Below are positions 55,796-64,000 of a DNA stretch of 64,000 nucleotides, one piece after another (position 1 is the first letter of the stretch; each line of letters begins with the position of its first letter). Position numbers and translations under genes: made by a program. The DNA is from Harmothoe impar (taxonomy: Eukaryota; Annelida; Polychaeta; Phyllodocida; Polynoidae), in NCBI GenBank assembly GCA_947462335.1, contig OX381708.1, positions 4,278,001 through 4,342,000 of the forward strand, given 5' to 3'. Below the pieces are notes generated by a model. The model saw only the letters and a program-made list of their open reading frames with translations, searched no databases and was not told where the DNA came from.

Positions 55796-56199
55796 GTGTC
55801 TTCCAGCCTGAACTCAAGCGCTGGTGTGACAAGCAACTCGTCTTGATCCATAACCGGTGTGTGGAGGGAGGGGATGGTTGCCTCTTGTGGACGGGGGCAG
55901 CAAGCGGCAAAGGTAAAGACAATAGATACGGCGTGAAGGCTGTTACTAAAGTAGAGCTAGGCCTGAAAAACAAGCCAATGTCGGTCCACAGACTGGTCTA
56001 CATGTTGAAGCACTACGAACCGAGAATACTTGATGCAAAAGACAACAAACTCGAAGTTTCCCATCTCTGCCATACCACGTTGTGCACAAACAGCGACCAC
56101 CTCACCCTTGAGACACGGAGTATGAATGCCGAACGCCGGACCTGCAATCTGATGCGTCACTGTTCAAAGGCTCACAACCCATTTTGCCTGTTACCATAA
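55796..56199 (+). CDS. U7 His-Cys-box nuclease, 3'-terminal exon (intact)
   Basis: Exon of 404 bp after TTCCTTTACAG, TAA at 56197-56199. His at 56062-56064, Asn at 56125-56127; the Cys/His ligand set is complete. Compared with U1 the only changes noted are Glu to Lys and Ala to Val in WCDKQLVLIHN (both shared with U6). Upstream exons were not identified. Confidence 0.82.
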
Positions 56200-56354
56200 C
56201 AGTGCAAATGGTAGTATATCCAACTCATATATTCTAGATTAAGGTGTTCTTTCGGTGTTCGTGTTTGATATTTACATGTTGATGTGACTTGGGAAAGGAT
56301 AGCCAGAAGGTGAAGTGATTGAAGCTGGGCCGCTTCCTTGTCTGAGGTCAGGTA

Positions 56355-56653
56355 ATCCCTGCCGCTAGGCCGCGTCCCCGTCTGACGTCCAGGATAAGCC
56401 GCTAACGTGCGTCCTTGTCTGACGTTCAGGGAAGCCTGCCGCTAACGTGCGTCCTTGTCTGACGTTCAGGGAAGCCTGCCGCTAACGTGCGTCCTTGTCT
56501 GATGTCCAGGGAAACCCTGCCGCTAACGTGCGTCCTTGTCTGACGTTCAGGGAAGCCTGCCGCTAACGTGCATCCTTGTCTGACGTTCAGGGAAGCCTGC
56601 CGCTAACGTGCATCCTTGTCTGACGTCCAGGGAAACCCTGCCATTAACGTGCG
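56355..56653 (+). repeat. U7 40-bp minisatellite (about 7.5 copies)
   Basis: Longest array of this type in the window. Confidence 0.9.
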
Positions 56654-56681
56654 CTAAAGGCTATTCCTGTACTTGGACCTC

Positions 56682-56689
56682 TATAAAAG
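56682..56689 (+). promoter_or_regulatory. U7 TATA-box candidate upstream of U8 ASB
   Basis: TATAAAAG, same context as U1. Confidence 0.45.
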
Positions 56690-56746
56690 ACGGACACTAG
56701 GCCTATACTTGGACTTGAAGTGGATACCCTTATTAAAACCTAATGA

Positions 56747-57115
56747 AAGCTGATTCCTGCACTTGATCCTGAAGTTGATACTCTTAAAAACAACTCACAA
56801 AAGGTCAATACTACACTTGAGCCAGCATCAGGACAAGCAGCAGCCTGTAATAATAATCCACTCTTTGAGGCTATAAGACAACCTGACGGTTCACCCAGAC
56901 CTCGTGCTCGGCAAAATCAAAGTGTCGGAAAAGAGCCATTCACACCTCCATGGGATGTAATATCGGACACGTTTGATTTAATTGCGCTGTTGTTTACGAT
57001 TGGATCGGCGCGGAGCCGTCGAGTGGCTAGCTCCACTCCTTCTATGAGAAAAAATAGAAAAACCAAAAAATTGGCCAAGCCCTTCGGGACTTCGGCCTAT
57101 GCAGCAGAGATTTGA
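56747..57115 (+). other. U7 orphan open frame, 122 codons
   Basis: Same frame and length as U2; Gln to Pro and Leu to Ser replacements. Confidence 0.35.
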
Positions 57116-57396
57116 CTGTTTTGCTAGCTTCCGGCGGGATGAAAACTCAGTCCGGACCCAGCTCCCGGAGGCGTGGAGCATATAGCGAGGAGCTGAAAGA
57201 GACCCCGGCCGGAAATCTTTCCGGTTTTACTATTCCCGGAGGTCCCCGAAAGTTAGTTGACGGACACCAGTGTAGAGAAACACATTCTTAACCGCGATTT
57301 TCGTCAGTGAATGAAATTTAGTTTTGCAGAATGAAATAATGAGTGCATCTGAAGTTTGTTGTAACCTTTGTGTACGTCTATTTGCAGGTGGCCAAG

Positions 57397-58824
57397 ATGT
57401 CGGCCTACGATGAGGCCTACCTGGAGGGTGACCTTGAGGCGGAGGAGACGCTGGAGGAGAGCCTGTTTGAGGTCATCTTTAGGAACGACCTGGAGGCGGC
57501 CACGTTGCTGGTGACACAGAGTGACGTGGACGTGAGTCGGCCAAACGGGCGTGGTAAGACCATGCTGGGGCTGGCCGTGGAGCACGAGCACGTGCCCATG
57601 GTGCGGATGTTGATGGAGAACGGGGCAGACATCAACCAGCCCAGTTTCTGCAGCAACGACTACAGCTTCCAGACCCCTGTGGTGACGGCCGCCCGCATCC
57701 AGCACGAGGAGCTGCTCACCATGTTCCTCACCCAGAAGTGTGAGCTGGACCGGGGGGCCGGCAAGGACGGCAAGTCGGCCCCCCAGTGGGCCGCCAGTCA
57801 CGGTAACCTGGGCATGATGAAGGTGCTGTACGCGGCCGGGGCCGACGTCAACTGGACCGGTCCCTTCTGCAACACGGCCCTGCACTACGCCACTATAGCC
57901 AACAAGCCCGACATCGTGCAGTGGTTGCTGGAGAAGGGGGCGGAGGTGACGGTGAACGGGGAGGGGCGGTCTGCACTGCACATCGCGTGTGTCAAGGGCT
58001 ACTCTGACATCATGAAGCAGCTGCTGCTGGCACGCTGCGAGGTGGACAGCTACGACTCGTTCGGCTTCAGCCCGTTCAGCCTGGCCTGTCTGCGCGGCCA
58101 CCTGGACATGGTGCGGGACCTGATGCAGCACGCCCGGCCCGGCACCAAGTACAACATGGAGGACGCCCTGCACCGCGCCGCCGAGTGCGGCCATCTCGAG
58201 GTGCTCGAGTTCCTCATCCACAAAGGGGCCGACGTCAACTCTGTCAACAGCAGCGGGGAGTCGGCCTTGTCCATCGCGGCGCGCGGCCAGCCCGTGTCGG
58301 TCAAGCTGCTGCTGGAGAACAAGGCGGTGATCAACGTGGTGGACAAACGCGGCTACAGCCCCTTACAACACGCCATCCTGCGGGAGCAGATCGACGTGGC
58401 CGTGTGCCTCATCAAGCACGGCTCCAACCTGCACACCACCTCCTCCCTCATAGACTCTCCCCTACAGAGCGGCTACTCCACCTCCAACCCCCTGCTTATC
58501 AAGTGCCTCATCGACGCCGGCGTCACCCTCAGCACAGAGAAGTGGTTCACCGTCTACGCCTGTCAGACCAAGCTGCGGGAGCTGGACTTTCAGTACAACT
58601 CCCTGCGCTACCGCCACACCATCGACGCCCAGCGGGACGTGTGGCAGTGGGTGATGGGTAAGATCGGCAAGCCCCGCTCCCTGCTCGAGTCCTGCCGCAC
58701 CGCCGCCCGCACCCAGCTCGTCACCTCCTCGGGCGGCAGGAGCATCCTGGCCAACATAGACCAACTCCCCCTGCCTACCGCCCTCAAGAAATATCTTGCC
58801 CTCGAGGATTATTTCCGGATCTGA
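57397..58824 (+). CDS. U8 ASB protein (475 aa)
   Basis: ATG at 57397 after TCTATTTGCAG; TGA at 58822-58824. Leu129Pro changes the first helix of ankyrin repeat 3 (KSAPQWAA instead of KSALQWAA), at a position that is almost always Leu in ankyrin repeats, so this copy may fold poorly there. Everything else matches the majority. Confidence 0.92.
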   Translation: MSAYDEAYLEGDLEAEETLEESLFEVIFRNDLEAATLLVTQSDVDVSRPNGRGKTMLGLAVEHEHVPMVRMLMENGADINQPSFCSNDYSFQTPVVTAARIQHEELLTMFLTQKCELDRGAGKDGKSAPQWAASHGNLGMMKVLYAAGADVNWTGPFCNTALHYATIANKPDIVQWLLEKGAEVTVNGEGRSALHIACVKGYSDIMKQLLLARCEVDSYDSFGFSPFSLACLRGHLDMVRDLMQHARPGTKYNMEDALHRAAECGHLEVLEFLIHKGADVNSVNSSGESALSIAARGQPVSVKLLLENKAVINVVDKRGYSPLQHAILREQIDVAVCLIKHGSNLHTTSSLIDSPLQSGYSTSNPLLIKCLIDAGVTLSTEKWFTVYACQTKLRELDFQYNSLRYRHTIDAQRDVWQWVMGKIGKPRSLLESCRTAARTQLVTSSGGRSILANIDQLPLPTALKKYLALEDYFRI

Positions 58825-61351
58825 GGAATGCATCAGGAAGAATGCTCTGTGGTTGAGACGTTTGGCTAAGACAAAAAGACGCTGTATGAGGTGAAGTGGA
58901 TCTCCTTTACCTGAAACAGCTCTTATTAGTTTTGGTCTGAAGTTTGTTGGTTTGGAAAATGACAGGATGTGTTGTTGTACAATTGATGAAGCCTGTAAAA
59001 TGTCTGAATACTGCCTTTGTGATGTGTAAGAGGTAGGTATAATGTTAGCACTTCATGAGCACCATGCCATCCTGAAGAGTTAAATAGATTTCAGTAGCAG
59101 GGCATTACATTGAACATATTTAACATTTTAAGAACTAAAATATGTTCATATATAAACAACTCAGGACGTATTTCTATCCAATGTACTAAGATCTATGTTT
59201 ACATTAACTTGTCAGTCATGGACCGAATACAATTACGTTCACACAATGTAGTCACACAATATCAGCCGAAAGTATTTGATCTGGTCATCATTTTTGCCAG
59301 ATGACTAAGCTATAGTAAACACGTCTGTCCATTTGTATCTTATTTTCACCACAACATCATTATTACAGTGGCAAACCGTGTATGCTTAAACTTGTGATAA
59401 CGTGCCGCAGGTCAGATATTACAGAATACTTTGTGTGTGTCATCTAATTCACCATGACTTCATTCAACAGGCTGCACACATAGGGACTTACAAATACCAG
59501 AAATGACCTAGGTACCTTTTCTTGTCAGTGCCATGGGAAGTTACCAGAGACTTATTGCCATATATCCAGGTGCACTTCTGATTCCTAGTGGGAATCTGCA
59601 ATTCGATGCTTGTATGAAATCTCAAAAAGGGGACATGTAAATCACAGGATGACGATGACCCCTGGCCATACCACACGACTGTCATGTCCGGTCATGTCAA
59701 TATGCGCTTTCCTGTGATATGTCAAATCTGAAAGATGTGATTCATGTCGCTTTGCTTTACATCTAACAAGAGTATAGAAATATAACCAATTCATAGCTTC
59801 TGGAATACTGCAAAAGTGGACAAATCAGTCATAAAAAGAATTATCATGCTATGATATGGAACATTTACTGCATTAAGTTTATGGAAGATGGCAATGTTAT
59901 ATGTATGTATACTGGTGAGGTTATCATGAGGTACGCTTGTTCAGGAAGGCATGACAAGCCTTGGGGTGGAGAGTTCTGTAAAGACTATTCAATATGCGTA
60001 TTATCAAAGGGTACTCATAAAAGAACAGTATTCATTGAACGTTCAACTTTCTTTAGATGTAAGGTTTTAAAGATTTAATATGTCCAGATGTTCCTTTGTT
60101 CATATTTGAGCAGCTAGACAGAAAGGATGAGCCGTGCCAACATCTTTATAATTTGACTTTAGAAAAAGCAAACAGCCATCCAGTGGAGATCCTTTCTGCT
60201 CGGCGGATACACATATTCAGCTTGCTGAATTATGATAAGGTGTAAGGTGGGTTAAGATGTCTTATGTTTTCTGGGATATGTGGATGGTGAGAGACTAGGA
60301 TATTGAGTTTTATTTATAAATGCCTGTATTATAGTGTATATATCAAGTGAGTAGTCTACCAGTAAGGTATAGGATGCACTAAGTCTTTAGAAGCTGATGA
60401 TGGTTGATCTTACTCTTTAAGACACAAACTAACTTGCTAGTACTATGTTGATGGATCATACTGGCCCTTCGGCTGTAGCGCCGCAATAACACATGAATCG
60501 GAGCACACCAGGATACACAATGTTTGTCACAAAATATAATGAAGACCTCATGATTTAACAGTGATAAAAACAAAACGAGTAAGTAATTTGCATTTTTTAC
60601 ATGTACCATGAAAAGATCAATTGAATAGAAAAATGTATATATTTCTAAAAAGAAAGTGACACGAGAAGACTATGGAACCACCCTTTATTGTTTGATTCAG
60701 ACTAAGGCTTAATGTACAGATACCATTAGCTAGAGACAACAGAGATTTTGTCACCACTGTACAATAAACATCATTACCAGGCTTGCTGTTTCTTTTGTCC
60801 GTAAATGATTATTTAAAAAATAGTCTGGAGATCTCTTAAGTGGAGTAAGAAGTTCACCCCATAGCCCAGTATACAGAAACATTATTACTTTGATACAAAT
60901 GTTGTATGTAGATATACCAATAAGAAGACCACATAATGCACTACAAGATAAGTTTCTGACCCGTATGAAAGATTTGATCAATCCATGGTTATCATTTCTA
61001 TAAGATAATGTGAACACCTTCACAAAGTAGTTTTGTTATTAATCAGTCAATATACGTACCTGAAATGAACACATCTTTTCTAAATCACTCAGTTTATTCA
61101 TATTCATGATACAGCATGGAAGCGAGCATCATCTCAGTAACATCTCATCACAGTTTTTCTAAAGCCTGGTGCATAGTGTGGCAATGAATTCTTTTCATAT
61201 AGAGTGTCACAGAGGTCACATGCATAAGAAATGGCATGGTATGTTTTGCAGGTCAATGTTAGTTCACACACACCTACATTTACCAGTATATATGCAAGTC
61301 TAGTTAATTTGGGGGCAAATTACATAATTTAAGCCTGCAATATGATACAGG
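58825..61351. other. U8 spacer between ASB and DUF6314-like genes
   Basis: Shares the 50-bp block (about 59185-59235) and the deletion near 61,200 with U6 only. Short unrecognised frames at 59488-59685 (-), 59851-60078 (+) and 60751-61023 (-). Confidence 0.55.
60708..60799 (+). repeat. U8 92-bp direct repeat, copy A
   Basis: Same element as 3110-3201. Confidence 0.85.
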
Positions 61352-62308
61352 CTAGGATAGCTTCTTCACATAGTTTGTCTCAATAGAGAAGGACTTGTGA
61401 GGTCCTGTGACCATCCAGCAGATAGAGAACACAGCCTGGTCCTGTATAGAGAACTCTCCCTCGTACACGTCAGGGTCACAGTAATGGGTGCACTGAGAGC
61501 GCACTGTGCCCAGCTCCCCCTGGCCACCCTCGTCTACGTCTGGGAACCTCAGGTCATGGAAGTGCTGCCCGGGGCTGAAGCAGCAGCTGAGGGGGCTGCC
61601 CGGCACTTTGTACGGATCCAGCACCGCTGCTGACCGGTCCTTAGCGCTGCAGTGGTACACGCTGATCTCCGTAGCCAGCGACTGGTCAGCGCCTGCCCCT
61701 GGGAAGCAGTAGAGGTACTGGCGGTTAACGAGTGTTGCGGGGCTCAGGTCTGACTCGTGGTTGTTCAACATGCCCTGTTCTCGGTACAGCAAAGATGGCT
61801 GCTTCACCTGCTGCTGTTGTTGCCTGCTGGGCGACTCCCTCACTGATGCACCGCCCTCCTCTGATGTCTGCCTCTTACACACCCCTGCCGGACTGGTCCA
61901 TTCAGCCTCACCACCCTCCTCTGACACCTGCCTCTTACACACCCCTGCCGGACTGGTCCATTCAGCCTCACCACCCTCCTCTGATGTCCGCCTCTTACGC
62001 ACCCCTGCCAGACTGGTCCAATCAGCCTCACCACCCTCCTCTGACGTCTGCCTCTTACGCACCCCTGCCGGACTGGTCCATTCAGCCTCACCACCCTCCT
62101 CTGATGTCCGCCTCTTATGCACCCCTGCCAGACTGGTCCAATCAGGCTCGGGGGTGTCAGGAGTGCAGACCCAGGGGGTGAAGGAGGCCTGCCCGCTGCT
62201 GATGGAGGCCAGGAGGCGGTGTGGGGGCTGCAGTGTGCACACCTGTCGCTTGAACGTCCACAGGCCGTGGAAGTACGCCCACAGCCTGCCCCCCGCCATG
62301 CTCTCCAT
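61352..62308 (-). CDS. U8 DUF6314-like protein, intact with expanded linker (318 aa)
   Basis: ATG at 62308-62306, stop at 61352-61354. All N- and C-terminal family motifs are present. The linker carries five 20-residue repeats (one in U1, U5 and U6), adding exactly 80 residues. The repeats are acidic/Ser/Thr-rich and look disordered. This is the longest allele and shows that the linker tolerates large length change while the domain stays open. Confidence 0.8.
   Translation of the reverse strand: MESMAGGRLWAYFHGLWTFKRQVCTLQPPHRLLASISSGQASFTPWVCTPDTPEPDWTSLAGVHKRRTSEEGGEAEWTSPAGVRKRQTSEEGGEADWTSLAGVRKRRTSEEGGEAEWTSPAGVCKRQVSEEGGEAEWTSPAGVCKRQTSEEGGASVRESPSRQQQQQVKQPSLLYREQGMLNNHESDLSPATLVNRQYLYCFPGAGADQSLATEISVYHCSAKDRSAAVLDPYKVPGSPLSCCFSPGQHFHDLRFPDVDEGGQGELGTVRSQCTHYCDPDVYEGEFSIQDQAVFSICWMVTGPHKSFSIETNYVKKLS
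61854..62153 (-). repeat. U8 60-bp coding minisatellite (5 copies)
   Basis: Exact 60-bp period with CCCTCCTCTGA at 61854, 61914, 61974, 62034 and 62094. Copies 3 and 5 share the CCAGACTGGTCCAATCA variant, suggesting duplication of a two-repeat block. Confidence 0.92.
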
Positions 62309-62938
62309 GCTGAAAGGTACAAAGCAATGTATATGTCTGTGTGGTTTGTTTTAGCAATATTTGACATTTTAAGGGGGTGTTCAGGCAAGCCAAAACAAAG
62401 TTAAGTTTTCATAATGTTTAGCTGTACACACCTAAACAAATTTAGGGCATTGGGCATGGCAAAATTGCTCATGACTAAGATTCTTTGCTTTGCTTTTTGG
62501 CTGTAGTTTTATTTATCATTGAGATAGGTAAATTCAATTGATACATTAATACAAATAAGGGTATAACACATTCAAGCATTATATGCAGCCCTTTAAGGGT
62601 TAATAAAATCCAGTATAGTTGTTGCCTTCATTGTCTGTCTCCTTAATTTTGTCACATTACTGACTGGGGGGTAGATGTTTGACAATGTATCTATAGACGT
62701 GAAAGTAATCATGGTAGTGGCTACTCCGTCATGTGGATACCCATGGTATTAGTGCTGCCCCCTCCCCTGGACCGTGCCAGCCCCACAAAGGGAGTGACTA
62801 TTTCTTAACAACAAGGGGGGCCCATGTATCCTAACAACAGGGTGTAGTGCATTAGTTAATGCACTATGCAGCCCTTAAGAGGTTAAAGCAGCACTATCAA
62901 CTACACTACATGTGGTTGTGTAAGGCGTTGACTACCTG

Positions 62939-63030
62939 CTTAATGTACATTTACCATTAGTTAGAGACAGAAGAGATTTTGTTACCACTGTACAATGAAC
63001 ACCATTACCAAGCTTGCTGTTCATTTTGTC
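62939..63030 (+). repeat. U8 92-bp direct repeat, copy B
   Basis: Partner of 60708-60799. Confidence 0.85.
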
Positions 63031-63251
63031 TTTACGTTATGATACCATGCTGGATGAACAATATAAAGACATGTTCTGCTCCAGGTGAGATTGTGGTGCC
63101 ATCTAGAGGGATAGAGCCCAGATAGAGCAGTGAGACTGTGGTGGGGGATATGCTTGCATTGGTGCAGCACACTGTGCTTTAAGGGTTAACTTGTTGTTAA
63201 ATGACCACTCCCTGAATTTATCAAATTGGATAAAATAAAAATAAAAACATG

Positions 63252-63818
63252 TTTCTTACAGAACTGTCATTTTCTCAGCTGTTTACCAAGGGATTTTCAA
63301 AATTCAAAGTTCCATGAAAAGAAGAGATACGGGGCTACAATGGCAGATGCAGCCACACTATCTAAAGGCGATAATAAGGCCGGGGAAGCGCAAATACGCA
63401 AATTTTCGGCACTCGGAAATTGGAACAAAATGTTAAAAATCATGTCTGAGAAAAGTCTCATTTCCTCAGCTGTTTACCAGCCGATTTTCAGAATTCAAAG
63501 TTTCCTGGAAAGAGGAGATTCAGGCCTACAAGTGCATATGCAGCCACAGCGCCCAGAGGTGATAAGAAGGCCGGGGCAAGCGTAGAAACGCAAATTTTCG
63601 GCACTCGGAAATTGTGAAAAAGTTGTTAAAATCATTTCTAAGAAAAGTTTCATTTCCTCAGCTGTTTACCAGCCGATTTTCGAAATTCAAAGTTTCCTGA
63701 AAAGAGGAGATTCAGGACTACAACCCCCAATGCAGCCACAGTGTCCACAGGCCATAATAAGGCCGGCGCGGACGACGATACGCAAATTTTCGGCACTCGG
63801 AAATTGTGAAAAAAGCTC
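63252..63818 (+). repeat. U8 tandem array, period about 190 bp (3 copies)
   Basis: Three CAGCTGTTTACCA cores; a 119-codon frame is open across the first two (63226-63585). Confidence 0.88.
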
Positions 63819-63952
63819 TAATGTAGGCTAGAGAAGGCATCCATCTATCCTGGCAGATTACAGCAGCCAAAGACAAAGTGCTGTGACTTACTGTTAGCTA
63901 GGAGTGGTGTGTGAAGAGGGGCAAGTGTGTTTTTGGTTGTTGGTTGCTGTGG

Positions 63953-64000
63953 GAGAAGACTGTGGGAGAAGACTGTGGCCAAGTTTGGTGTGGGGTGAGG
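63953..64000 (+). repeat. U8 40-bp doublet, left part
   Basis: Begins with an extra short duplication (GGGAGAAGACTGTGGGAGAA) and is cut by the window edge. Confidence 0.7.

Larger units (their letters stand above)
1..64000 (+). repeat. Tandem array of a three-gene cassette of about 8 kb (8 units, two partial)
   Basis: The same order of ASB (+), DUF6314-like (-), nuclease exon (+) recurs eight times head to tail. ASB start codons lie at 8715, 16944, 24518, 32718, 40281, 48967 and 57397, giving unit lengths of 8229, 7574, 8200, 7563, 8686 and 8430 bp. Extrapolating U1 gives about 8.87 kb. Length differences come mostly from deletions around the nuclease exon (short U3 and U5), the C-terminal deletion of the DUF6314-like gene, and copy number in minisatellites. 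Both coding and noncoding parts are near-identical between units by eye, so this is a recent segmental amplification, not an old gene family. Confidence 0.97.
62309..64000. other. U8 spacer downstream, to the window end
   Basis: Starts with the 5' region of the DUF6314-like gene, then the repeats listed below. The U8 nuclease exon would lie to the right of the window. Confidence 0.55.

Overview
The window is eukaryotic nuclear DNA from an animal. GC-rich coding exons sit in AT-rich flanks, coding regions start just after pyrimidine-AG splice acceptors, and the main protein is an ankyrin-repeat/SOCS-box (ASB) protein, a metazoan family. A marine invertebrate such as a lancelet would fit the mix of ASB, DUF6314-like and His-Cys-box nuclease genes, but that assignment is inference. 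No bacterial operon, rRNA, tRNA or CRISPR array was seen. | Layout: the whole 64 kb is one head-to-tail tandem array of a cassette of about 7.6-8.9 kb. There are six full units between ASB start codons (U2 8715, U3 16944, U4 24518, U5 32718, U6 40281, U7 48967), a first unit (U1) cut by the left edge and a last unit (U8, from 57397) cut by the right edge. Each unit holds, in order: (1) an ASB gene on the plus strand, 475 aa, with about ten ankyrin repeats and a C-terminal SOCS box; (2) a 2.5-3 kb AT-rich spacer; (3) a DUF6314-like gene on the minus strand, 238-318 aa when intact; (4) a spacer with a 92-bp direct repeat, a tandem array with a period of about 190 bp and a 40-bp doublet; (5) a plus-strand exon for a His-Cys-box (I-PpoI-type His-Me finger) nuclease; (6) a 40-bp minisatellite followed by TATAAAAG and an open frame of about 120 codons with no ATG; (7) the next ASB. 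| The genes decay at different rates. ASB is open in seven of eight units; U6 has a one-base insertion. The DUF6314-like gene is complete only in U1, U5, U6 and U8. In U2, U3, U4 and U7 a shared deletion removes its last 50 residues, and U3 and U7 also carry frameshifts. The nuclease exon is complete only in U1, U6 and U7. U2 and U4 share a 32-bp frameshifting deletion plus a change at the catalytic histidine codon. U3 and U5 have larger deletions that also remove the minisatellite and TATA motif upstream of ASB. U8's nuclease lies beyond the window. | Indel patterns conflict between units, which points to unequal crossing-over and/or gene conversion. No pathway linking the three proteins can be proved from sequence. 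ASB proteins are substrate receptors of Cullin-5/Elongin-BC ubiquitin ligases, His-Cys-box proteins are metal-dependent DNA nucleases, and DUF6314 has no known function.
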